From Rhynchopus euleeides (taxonomy: Eukaryota; Euglenozoa; Diplonemea; Diplonemida; Diplonemidae): 64,000 nucleotides of DNA. The translations under genes and the position numbers were made by a program. The stretch is from positions 1-64,000 of the forward strand of contig OY723238.1 of assembly GCA_963210315.1 (NCBI GenBank), written 5' to 3'. The notes beneath the pieces were generated by a model, which had not been told where the DNA came from, did not search any database, and saw only the letters and a list, made by a program, of their open reading frames with translations. Positions within the stretch are counted from its first letter, which is position 1. Each line of letters begins with the position of its first letter. Below, one piece after another: positions 37,001 through 44,893 of the stretch.

Positions 37001-37379
37001 GAGGGCACACACAGCGCCAGAAGCCTGCCAGAGTGTGCTCAGAGTCAACGCAGGTCTGCCCTGCAGCAGTGCAGATGTGCCCGTGAATCGTACACTCGTC
37101 AACCGTGGGTGCATCTGTCGGTGCGGTGGGTGCAGCGCCAGGGCAGGTGGCAGGAGCCCCTGCAGTGGACACCTTGTCGTTCGGAGGGGGGCACACGCAG
37201 CGCCAGAAGCCTTCCAGAGTGTGCTCTGAGTCAACGCATGTCTGCCCTGCAGCAGTACAGATGTGCCCGTGAATCGCACACTCGTCTGAAGTGGCTGAAG
37301 GTGTGAGGAGTACTCCCTCAACCACGCTTGCAAGCACCGCTGCGGAGAAGAGGGGGCCCAAGGCCTGACCACACATCAT
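34053..37379 (-). CDS. Surface protein with 15 EGF-like modules and C-terminal membrane anchor
   Basis: 1108 residues from the double ATG at 37,379. Signal peptide (MMCGQALGPLFSAAVLASVV) is followed by 14 near-identical ~62-residue modules, each DEC-THGHICTAAGQTCVDSE, GFWRCVCPPPNDKV and a Thr/Pro/Ala linker. A diverged fifteenth (DDCELYGKVCRAAGQDCVDS), a distinct Cys-rich region and one membrane helix (LCVVLPAVGAAALLTAAVCAW) follow, with a cytoplasmic tail. Six Cys and the CVD motif per module suggest calcium-binding-type EGF folds; ligand unknown. Modules differ at few codons (TIHG/TTHG/MTHG, EHTLEG/EQTLKG), indicating recent amplification. The last residues, CYNLLRSR, and the stop come from the retrotransposon repeat, so the native tail was replaced. 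A copy of a dispersed repeat lies ~76 bases upstream. Confidence 0.9.
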   Translation of the reverse strand: MMCGQALGPLFSAAVLASVVEGVLLTPSATSDECAIHGHICTAAGQTCVDSEHTLEGFWRCVCPPPNDKVSTAGAPATCPGAAPTAPTDAPTVDECTIHGHICTAAGQTCVDSEHTLAGFWRCVCPPPNDKVSTAGAPATCPGAAPTAPTDAPTVDECTTHGHICTAAGQTCVDSEQTLKGFWRCVCPPPNDKVSTAGAPATCPGAAPTAPTDAPTVDECTTHGHICTAAGQTCVDSEHTLEGFWRCVCPPPNDKVSTAGAPATCPGAAPTAPTDAPTVDECTTHGHICTAAGQTCVDSEQTLKGFWRCVCPPPNDKVSTAGAPATCPGAAPTAPTDAPTVDECTTHGHICTAAGQTCVDSEHTLEGFWRCVCPPPNDKVSTVGAPATCPGAAPTAPTDAPTVDECTIHGHICTAAGQTCVDSEHTLAGFWRCVCPPPNDKVSTAGAPATCPGAAPTAPTDAPTVDECTTHGHICTAAGQTCVDSEQTLKGFWRCVCPPPNDKVSTAGAPATCPGAAPTAPTDAPAVDECTIHGHICTAAGQTCVDSEQTLKGFWRCVCPPPNDKVSTAGAPATCPGAAPTAPTDAPTVDECTTHGHICTAAGQTCVDSEHTLEGFWRCVCPPPNDKVSTAGAPATCPGAAPTAPTDAPTVDECTTHGHICTAAGQTCVDSEQTLKGFWRCVCPPPNDKVSTVGAPATCPGAAPTAPTDAPTVDECMTHGHICTAAGQTCVDSEHTLEGFWRCVCPPPNDKVSTVGAPATCPGAAPTAPTDPPTVDECTTHGHICTAAGQTCVDSEQTLKGFWRCVCPPPNDKVSTAGAPATCPGAAPTAPTDAPTVDECMTHGHICTAAGQTCVDSEQTLKGFWRCVCPPPHSSIVKSGGLAQCPTESPPAPLPTHLKVDDCELYGKVCRAAGQDCVDSDLDRVGFWRCVCPNATAWAEERPAACAHTQDCASAASRTACEAVGPSPCAWDGAASTCRLADPCSAEESEAQCLLIPSCSWNSSAAQHCGAAPPPHRTEGGGGFCTLCVVLPAVGAAALLTAAVCAWLRCRARVSLGDAALQGECLEEFLEQSPEGLQSGRGGSGAAQGGEGHVALLGDVCYNLLRSR

Positions 37380-38080
37380 GACCGTGTGGCGAGCAGAGTT
37401 GCCCCTTTGCCAGGCAATCTACTGCAGCAGTCACTTTCCCGCACGGTCGCAGCCGTAGTGTGTTGATGTGTTGACGTTTCAACCCACAACCCAGAAATGA
37501 GAAACTCACTTTGAGCCTGATGAAGGGTGGGGCACGTGTTGGGGTGCGCATTGTGTGGTTGAGTGCTGTGATGAGTGACCTTCTGGCTGAGCACGAAACA
37601 GGAAATGGGAAGAGTTGATCGCCTTGCAAACGTTTCCCTGACGAGAACACATATCCCCTGACTGTGTGTTGAAACACAGGAAACGGGGAAGCGAGGCATG
37701 GAGGGTGGGGGGCAGAGGCTGTCTGCAAGCATGTGTCATCCGGAGCAGCCTCTCTTTTTTGAACAGGCTTTGCAACGACCTTCCAGGACTGTCTGCGGTG
37801 TTGTCGCCGAAGCGATGGAAGCACTCTGGTCGTTTTTCTAAGCCATTTTAGGTTTGCGTCGAAGCAGAGATCATCACAGGAAACACTGTCTCTACTTTCG
37901 TCACACCGTCTCAGTCCGCCAGGCGGGCGTCGTATACCTTTTCGGACACCTGCCCGGACCTGACGGCTCATACGACTACGATTAACTTCTATTCTGGATC
38001 CGGCCATCCAGAACCCGGCACGGTCCTGCCCGACCGCATCTAATTCTACCACGAGAAGAGAGAAGAAACTCCCACGTGTT
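37380..38080. other. Intergenic, with dispersed repeat copy B
   Basis: Holds the dispersed repeat (37,455-37,600) and a second repeated segment at 37,687-37,750 (GGGTGGGGGGCAGAGGCTGT) shared with 57,750-57,810 and 61,885-61,945. No gene is supported. Confidence 0.6.
37455..37600 (+). repeat. Dispersed repeat family, copy B
   Basis: GTGTTGACGTTTCAACCCAC, then GAGCCTGATGAAGGGTGGGG, then a GTGCTGTGATGAGTGACC arm. Related to 27,240-27,370 and 51,300-51,440. Confidence 0.75.
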
Positions 38081-38449
38081 TTACTTCTGCTGAGGAAGCA
38101 TCGGATTTGTCTCCGCTGTGTCTTGCGACATTGTCGACAGTGACGACTCGACCAGGCGAGATGGTGGCGGCGGACCCTTCAGGCCACCCCGTGCCTGAGG
38201 TGGGGCTGGTGCCTCGTTCGGGCGAATGCGCTCCAGGGTCTCCATGGGGTTCACGACCGGCTCCTTCGCGTCTTTTGGCCGGGCACCACGAGGCCCTGCG
38301 GGCATTGGGCGCTTGATGGACCCCTTCACCTTCGGGTCGCGGACGAACGCATCCCCCTTGGGGGCCACGACCTCTGGTTCAGCATTCACGGTGGCCTTCT
38401 CTTCCTGCGCACTGGTCTCAACCGAAGCAGGGTCTGCAGCCACGCCCAT
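38081..38449 (-). CDS. Hypothetical Pro/Lys-rich small protein
   Basis: ATG at 38,449 (MGVAADPASVETSAQEEK), 122 residues, low complexity, rich in Pro, Lys and Glu; no domain recognised. Upstream on the same strand, a pyrimidine-rich tract runs into CACAG|GTAAGA and another AG 22 bases later. Removing those 22 bases would fuse a short upstream frame (MSDRGCGLQSYILLRFLGG, from about 38,564) in phase. A 22-nt intron would be far smaller than others here, so the AG is more simply a leader-side acceptor. Could be non-coding. Confidence 0.4.
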   Translation of the reverse strand: MGVAADPASVETSAQEEKATVNAEPEVVAPKGDAFVRDPKVKGSIKRPMPAGPRGARPKDAKEPVVNPMETLERIRPNEAPAPPQARGGLKGPPPPSRLVESSLSTMSQDTAETNPMLPQQK

Positions 38450-38564
38450 GTTCTGCAACTGCCTGTGGTCTTACCTGTGGGGGGTGCAATGGCAGCAGAA
38501 TACGACTACCTCCAAGGAAGCGCAAAAGGATGTAGGACTGCAAACCGCAACCTCGGTCACTCAT

Positions 38565-40030
38565 GCTTCTTGTCCAACTGGCATCGCTGATTTCATCACA
38601 GGTACCTGGCCACCGGCAAGCCCGTGGGCCCCGATCACCCGACGGCGGCCACCGTGCCCGTGCACCGCACACATTGAATACACGAGTCACGACACAAGCG
38701 TTTGGGTGCCAACACCAAACAGCGGACAGGACCAGAGGGAGGAGCCACACTAGAGGGCATCTGTGAGTCAGCTGAAGGCGCATCTGGGTCCCGAGTTGAT
38801 GAGAAACGTGGCAGTGACACAGAGCGGACGAAACAGAACAGAACTGCCCGATAATTTGAATCTTGGAAGTCATCAGCTTTCACGTTCCGGCCCCAGCCCC
38901 CGGAAGGGGCTGTAAGCCTGTGAAAACACACAACATGATGCATACGGCTTGAGCCGAACACATTCTCGGATTCACGGGTTTGAGGGTCTCGATCACACGG
39001 AATGGAAAACTATCTGTGACGATCAAAAATATGGACGCAATAACAAACCACACACAAAGATTTTGGTGTGGAGAACGTACCAGAGTTGGTCTGAGCGGTT
39101 TGTCCGCCTGCAGGAGGACTCATCATGTGCACGTTGCGCATGTTGCAAATAAAAGACAACGGAGAAACGATACCAACAATTGTTCACCAATTGTTGAGAA
39201 CTCCGCGATGATCAGAAGATGGCTGCAAATCACAAAAAAAATAACTTGAGTATCACAGCCACTTGAAAGGGGGAAACCATCGGACAACTGGCCAGGCACT
39301 CCCGCCTGAAGGCAGCCCGGGACAGTGGTGTCCACCTTGAGTTGGACAGTCGGCAGGAGAGGGATGCACAGGATATGTGGTTCACGCGAATGCAGCATTC
39401 GCTCTTGTTGTTTGTTCTTCGGGGGGGGGGGTACCTGATCTCATTGAGCGGATGATGGGGTAGCCATGCGGAACCCCTTTTGCCCGACTGCGTCGATTCC
39501 GAAAAAGACTAATCAGGCACCCCCGGTGACACTCGTTCTGTTTGATCTTTGATCGACGTTGCAGCGCCATTATCGAGCGCTAGTATTTCGAGATGCGACT
39601 TCTCCACATGACACGAGTCGAAGATCAGGGCCTCGCGGAAACTTCGCGGTTTCCTTGGCGTGATGACATCGAAAGGGTTTTCGTGGGGTATTCGTTGTGC
39701 AAGACCTCACTGAAACGTTTTGTGTCTGCTGTCATTTTTGATAGTGTTTATCGATGGTCATCGTGGAACTTCGCTCTGGTCAAACTGTGTCAGTGGTAAA
39801 CCGCGTATTTCGTTCGTTTTACAGGTGCTGTGCAGACAGATGCGCAGCGATCCGAGGTTCAGGGAGTTCACAGTAAAAATAACACGTTCGTTTTGTGTGG
39901 GGAATCTGTTCAAATGACAAACAGAAGGTAAACAAGAGATAGTGACGACCCCTGGGCCATCGGGTATATACTACACTCCCAGAGAATCCTCCCAACATTC
40001 AGTTGATGTTGTGTTTGTGTATGTTGAGCA
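38565..40030. other. Intergenic region, no gene recognised
   Basis: About 1.5 kb. A perfect hairpin-like GAACTC/TTGTTGAGAACTC neighbourhood near 39,175-39,205 and a G-run at 39,421 are the only notable features. Open frames are short and without domains. Confidence 0.5.
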
Positions 40031-42250
40031 TTATAGCAGTAGTGAATGAGGCACCTGTCGAGGGACGTGATCCCCTGATGACACAGGCGTCAACAGCAAC
40101 GCGGGCACCGGGACTGGAGCGATCGTGTCGCTGCTGGTGTCCACAAAACAGGCCTCCTTTGTGTGGAAGGGAAGCGGGCACTCATACAGGCCTGCGATGC
40201 AGTCGGAAGGCGGGCTGATGTGCGTCCTGTGAATAACAGACTCCTGAAGTCTGGAGCGGCGACGTGTCCGCAGAATGTACAGCTCGGTCAGTAAGTCACA
40301 CGCAATCTTGGCGAGGAGGATGTACATCACGATGTTCAATATGCTTGCGGCAACATCAAACGTCCAGAGGTGATTGCCTCCAAGATAGCCACCAGCCAGC
40401 AGGAGCATCGCCGTCATCTCCAAACCCAGGAGTGTGAGATCTGTTGCGGAGTCGCGCTGTCGTGCGTGCGGCCAGATCACCAGCTCCGCGATAAATAAGA
40501 AGAGAAAGATCGCAGCAGCAGCGAGGCGTACGTACCCACAACCTTCCTCGTTTTCCGGCTCGAGGCTGAACAATGCACTGAGGACGAAGCTTCCTGTCAG
40601 CTCGAAGGTGATGTACCAGCATGCCGGCTGCTTGTATGTGCGCACCACGGAGGCAAACCGCTGCACCCACTGCCGCCCCTGATGTGTGTTGACCCACTCG
40701 CCCGTTCCGATGAAGATGACTGACAGAAAACTCCTTCCCTCGACATCCAACTCGTAGACAGCCCTGCTCGGAACGCCAGCACGCAGGAAGCGGAACAGGG
40801 CCCAGACCACACAGCAGCACAGAAGCAGGGAGACCACACCAGATGCGACATGCAGCGGGTTGTCGCTGCGGAGGAGGCTGAAGCCAGCCATGGTCACACC
40901 CTGGTACAGCGCCACATACAGTAAGAGTGGGACGGATGGCATGTGGAGGACACCCAAGAGGTCGCGACCTGTGAGAAGCCCTGGGCAGCAGTGTTCGCGT
41001 AGGAGGCGCATGACACACAGCAGTGCCACGGACGCAGCTGCGAGGAGGATCATCATTGTTGTGTTGGCGATGACAGCACCGAGCTCTTGGCTTCCTGCGA
41101 CATCGATGCCTGTGGGGTGGAACAGTGGGGAGATCGTCGGTGCCCCACACTCGGAAGACACCAGGACAATCCGCATGGCTGCACCCGCCCCGCCACCGGC
41201 AGTCAGCGCACCTCCGAACACGGCAATGAGGGAACCACCCACAAGCATATTTTCATCCACCAGAGCTTTCCCGTGTCCCGGGGTCAATGAAGCTGACAGC
41301 ACTGGCGCTTGGCTCGGTGGTTCTGTAGAGCTGGGGGTGCGAGTCAGATTGACAGGCGGTGCTTCCGTCAACAGGGGTTGGAGGGTGTCTGGCACAGTCG
41401 TGCTGGCTTGCGTGGGTACTCCTGTGGGTGTCGGAGGTGCAGTTGTCAGCGGTGCAGGTGTCAGAGGTGAAGGTGTCGGAGGTGTCAACGTCGGAGGTGC
41501 AGGAGTCGGAGGTGCCGGCGTTGGAGGTGCAGGAGTCGGGGGTGCGGGTGTTGGAGGTGAAGGTGTCAGTGGAGCAGGAGTCGGGGGTGAAGGTGTAGGA
41601 GGTGCAGGCGTCAGGGGTGCCGGCGTCGGAGGTGCCGGCGTGAGAGGTGCAGGAGTCGGTGGAGCAGGAGTCGGGGGTGCGGGTGTCGGAGGTGAAGGTG
41701 TCGGAGGTGCAGGCGTCTGAGGCGCATCAGTGCGGTCTACCGACCATTGAAAAACAACCGTCACCGATGCCTTGCTGCCCTTGCATTCGTACGTGTGCTC
41801 CTTGTCCAGAGCGTAGTTGCCCATGTCGACTTCGCAGGTCTTCTTTTCTCGCTCCTCATCGTTGCAACCTATCCACGGCTCTTCGAAATTACACCTGTCG
41901 TTTGCTGGGAATGGGGCATCATCTTCCCAAGCGTCGTATGACACCACAAGCCTGGGGGGTCCATTGGTGGTCTTTTGCACCTTCGACGCGACAGCCCACT
42001 GTCCAGTGGTGACGCAGTCATCGCTTGATTTGCTGGTTTCGCACTTGCCGCAGTCGTACTTCTTCGTCACACCCCCATTGACAGAGACGGCCAGGTCCGT
42101 TGTGTATTCATTGCCGCTGCTTGCCTCGCAACTGGCACCGCGCGCCTTCTGCCATATTCTTGTTGCTTTGAATGAGTATGTGCTGCCAGCATCTCTGCCT
42201 GACACAAGCAGGAGCAGCAGGAGAAGACGACACTCAACTAAGTGAACCAT
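40031..42250 (-). CDS. Polytopic membrane protein with Cys-rich ectodomain and Pro/Thr stalk
   Basis: 739 residues from the ATG at 42,250. Signal peptide MVHLVECRLLLLLLLVSG; ~150-residue ectodomain with about ten Cys (CGKCETSKSSDDC, CNFEEPWIGC); a long TPAPPTP/TPSPPTP stalk (roughly residues 175-300); then about eight hydrophobic helices (for example GVVSLLLCCCVVWALFRFL and AAAAIFLFLFIAELVIW) and a ~75-residue cytoplasmic tail starting RTRRRSR. No family recognised; the layout resembles protist surface receptors or channels with large ectodomains, but function cannot be assigned. The stalk is shared in style with the CUB protease linker. No intron is needed. Confidence 0.8.
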   Translation of the reverse strand: MVHLVECRLLLLLLLVSGRDAGSTYSFKATRIWQKARGASCEASSGNEYTTDLAVSVNGGVTKKYDCGKCETSKSSDDCVTTGQWAVASKVQKTTNGPPRLVVSYDAWEDDAPFPANDRCNFEEPWIGCNDEEREKKTCEVDMGNYALDKEHTYECKGSKASVTVVFQWSVDRTDAPQTPAPPTPSPPTPAPPTPAPPTPAPLTPAPPTPAPLTPAPPTPSPPTPAPLTPSPPTPAPPTPAPPTPAPPTPAPPTLTPPTPSPLTPAPLTTAPPTPTGVPTQASTTVPDTLQPLLTEAPPVNLTRTPSSTEPPSQAPVLSASLTPGHGKALVDENMLVGGSLIAVFGGALTAGGGAGAAMRIVLVSSECGAPTISPLFHPTGIDVAGSQELGAVIANTTMMILLAAASVALLCVMRLLREHCCPGLLTGRDLLGVLHMPSVPLLLYVALYQGVTMAGFSLLRSDNPLHVASGVVSLLLCCCVVWALFRFLRAGVPSRAVYELDVEGRSFLSVIFIGTGEWVNTHQGRQWVQRFASVVRTYKQPACWYITFELTGSFVLSALFSLEPENEEGCGYVRLAAAAIFLFLFIAELVIWPHARQRDSATDLTLLGLEMTAMLLLAGGYLGGNHLWTFDVAASILNIVMYILLAKIACDLLTELYILRTRRRSRLQESVIHRTHISPPSDCIAGLYECPLPFHTKEACFVDTSSDTIAPVPVPALLLTPVSSGDHVPRQVPHSLLL

Positions 42251-42823
42251 AAGCGCGCATGCACTCCATTCATTCACAGTCCTGCGGTGGTGGTTGATGA
42301 TGTGGAGGAGCAAATGAAACAAAAAGTGCTGATGACAGAGAGCAGCCGAAGGAGGATCGTGTGTAAAGTAACATGTCCAACGCATTCCAACCTGCCGTCC
42401 TTCGATGATCGTGTTGTCGCGACGTTTTCGAAAACCCTGGTTGAAGGCTGACTTGTCCTGAGGACAAGGAGCGGAAATAAGCAAAAATGTAGCATTCGGT
42501 GCAGGGATTTTCCAGTTCTGTTTCGCTCGTTGCCGACACCCGTAAGCGGAAGGCAGCTTCTGCTCCACTGTTCTGCACTTCCGCAAGTGAAGGCCAGCAC
42601 TACACTGGAAGCAAACAACGGCGAGTCACACGGGCAGAGGTGCACAAGGTGTTCCAACAAGGCACACGGGAGATGGGCAATGAAAGGAGTAATACTCAGT
42701 ATGCTGATAACACGCGGGAAGAGCCTCGCGAGTCACACCTCCTTCCATTGCCTGAAGAGAGGAGGAAGGAACAAGGAATTGCAAATGCAAAGAAACAAAA
42801 TGCCGGATGTGTATGACATGCAC
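42251..42823. other. Intergenic spacer between membrane protein and sulfatase
   Basis: No gene supported. GGATTTTCCAG, resembling part of the 32-bp minisatellite unit, occurs near 42,503. The 3' UTR of the sulfatase and the leader of the membrane protein should lie here. Confidence 0.5.
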
Positions 42824-44893
42824 TTACACCCGGTCATTCACACGTTCGAACCGGAAGCCGTGGGTGTTGCAATAAGACAGGGCCGCGGAAGTCGTGATCA
42901 CGGCTGCGACACGGGATGATTCGGTAGCCGACACGCACTGGTCTGGGTAAGTTGCCGACTTCAGCAACCCGGTGTGGGTGAACTGAAGGCCAGCTGCAGC
43001 AGTGCAGTCGTCCAACATCAGCACATTGTCAGCCTTGTGTGACGCCACCTCCGTGCCCACACACTTCGTTGGGAAATGCACATTCCGGAGGTGCCCATTG
43101 GCATCCTCTTCCCACATCACGGCAGGCCTGTTGCACGAGCTGAGCTCCAGGACCATGTGTGCCCCGACAGCCGTGACACCAAGGCAAACACCGTTGTCGG
43201 TGCGCAGCTGAAACCCGTGTGTGGTGTTGGCTGGCACCATGTGGTCTTCGACGCGCCCCATAGACCACGTCTCGTTCGGGTCCTGACAGCCTGACTCGTT
43301 GAGCCTGCTGTTGTTCACGGAAAGTTCGAATGCGTCGAGCGCGTTGTTCATGGCGAGGCACATGGCGGGCTCCTGGTCGCACAGATCATTACTCTCCGTG
43401 GGGTCCTGGTCCAGCCTGAACAGGTACGTCCCTTCGCCTGATGTGTAGGGAGGCGACATCACGTCACACTGCCCCTGTGCGCCCCCACGCACAATCTTCC
43501 ACACTGCGGAGCCCGTGTCGTTGATCAGTGCCCACTGTCCACTCTGTGCGAAGCCGAGTGGGGTGCTGCGGGGTGCACCGTCCAGCGGCATGTCGCCCGT
43601 CAGCAGGGGGAGGATGGATTCGCCGTCCATCGCCCAGGACGACTTGGGATGCGGCACCTGAAGGATGTCGAGCACGGTCGGGAGGAAGTCCACAGTGCAA
43701 GTCGTGTGCGTCGAGGTCTTCGCGCTGTTGCCCACCACTGCTGGCCAGCGAATGAACCCGGGCTCACGGATCCCACCTTCAAACAGCGACGCCTTGCACT
43801 GCCGCAGCCCATTTGACGCAGCCAGCTGCCCGCCGTTGCGCTCGCCGGGGTGTGCGCCGTTGTCGACTGTGAACCACAGCAGCGTGTTGTCGTCGATGTT
43901 GTGCTTCTCAAGCATCTCCATCAGGACACCGATCTGCGAGTCCATCTGCGTGATGGTCCCCAGGTAGTTGCCAGCCCACTCCCCGAAGGTGTCGTTGTAC
44001 GCATGGTAGTACTCAGGCAGAGCGTAGTGCGGCTTGTGGTTCGTGTGCAGGAACAGCATGGCGAGGAACGGCTGGTCCTGCTTCTTCTGCGTCAAGAAGT
44101 CTTCGAAGAGGCCCATGATGTACACTGAATCGTCTCCCTCAATCTTCTCCGTCAGATTGGCAACGCAGGTCCGATCTGTCAGAGCGGGCTGGAGGCACGT
44201 GTCAGCGTGCGTCTCGTTCCACCGCCAGTAGTTCGTGCAGTCAAGGGCGTCGCGCTCCCACTCTCCTGTGCCTGTGATGCACCCCTGCCCCTGGTTCTTC
44301 CAGTCGGGGTTGCATCCGCAGTTGGGTGTGCTGCTCTCTGCAGACGCCTCCGTTGCGTGCCACTCGTCGAAGCCGTGGTGCCCTGGGTTGGACGACGGCC
44401 ACTTCTTCATGGCGTACGTCGGGTCCTCGCCCTTGATCCAGAAGTCGCCCAGATGCCACTTGCCCGCGAAGAACGTAGCGTACCCCTTCTCCTTCGCGGC
44501 CTCGGCAGCAGTGAAGGTGTCGCTCGGGAAGGGCATCTTGTCGTAGCACGACCATGCAGGGTCCTGCCCGCAGCCCTCCGCCCCATCGATGCACTCCCTG
44601 CGGGGCGACCTGCCTGACAGGACGCTGGAACGGGTGGGGGAGCACACAGCACTGCCTGCGTACATGCGCGACATCATGATGGTGCCGGGTTTCGCGACAG
44701 CTGCGTCAAGGTTCGGCGTGTGGGGTGCGTTGACCGTCCAGTTCACCCCACCTGCGCCCGGCTGGTGGTACTCCTTGTTGAAGCCGACATCACCCCACCC
44801 CATGTCGTCTGCAAGTACAAACAGGAAGTTGGGAGTGGCAGGCACGGCCGCCACAGCAGCTACCTGTGCCAACAGAACTAACGACGCCATCAT
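42824..44893 (-). CDS. Secreted sulfatase with C-terminal ricin-B-like lectin domain
   Basis: 689 residues from the double ATG at 44,893. Signal peptide MMASLVLLAQVAAVAAVPA. Sulfatase domain: metal ligands in FVLADDMGWGD (Asp29/Asp30), the formylglycine motif CSPTR (Cys84) in SAVCSPTRSSVLSGR, signature GKWHLGDFW (~130) and FTVDNGAHPG. This is a type I sulfatase that hydrolyses sulfate esters after Cys is converted to formylglycine; the substrate may be a sulfated polysaccharide. The C-terminal ~150 residues (GFQLRTDNGVCLGV, KCVGTEV, QCVSATES) form Cys-spaced repeats like a beta-trefoil lectin, suggesting carbohydrate targeting. A pyrimidine tract ending in AG (44,943) lies 50 bases upstream of the ATG. 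Confidence 0.93.
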   Translation of the reverse strand: MMASLVLLAQVAAVAAVPATPNFLFVLADDMGWGDVGFNKEYHQPGAGGVNWTVNAPHTPNLDAAVAKPGTIMMSRMYAGSAVCSPTRSSVLSGRSPRRECIDGAEGCGQDPAWSCYDKMPFPSDTFTAAEAAKEKGYATFFAGKWHLGDFWIKGEDPTYAMKKWPSSNPGHHGFDEWHATEASAESSTPNCGCNPDWKNQGQGCITGTGEWERDALDCTNYWRWNETHADTCLQPALTDRTCVANLTEKIEGDDSVYIMGLFEDFLTQKKQDQPFLAMLFLHTNHKPHYALPEYYHAYNDTFGEWAGNYLGTITQMDSQIGVLMEMLEKHNIDDNTLLWFTVDNGAHPGERNGGQLAASNGLRQCKASLFEGGIREPGFIRWPAVVGNSAKTSTHTTCTVDFLPTVLDILQVPHPKSSWAMDGESILPLLTGDMPLDGAPRSTPLGFAQSGQWALINDTGSAVWKIVRGGAQGQCDVMSPPYTSGEGTYLFRLDQDPTESNDLCDQEPAMCLAMNNALDAFELSVNNSRLNESGCQDPNETWSMGRVEDHMVPANTTHGFQLRTDNGVCLGVTAVGAHMVLELSSCNRPAVMWEEDANGHLRNVHFPTKCVGTEVASHKADNVLMLDDCTAAAGLQFTHTGLLKSATYPDQCVSATESSRVAAVITTSAALSYCNTHGFRFERVNDRV

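Noticed and set aside
34761..37306. Long plus-strand frames opposite the EGF-repeat gene
   Set aside because: Cys/Arg/Gly-rich mirror frames of a repetitive GC-rich gene; the minus frame has a signal peptide, Cys pattern and membrane anchor.
42838..42860. tRNA B-box-like GGTTCGAAC
   Set aside because: Lies inside the sulfatase coding end and no A box or cloverleaf surrounds it.
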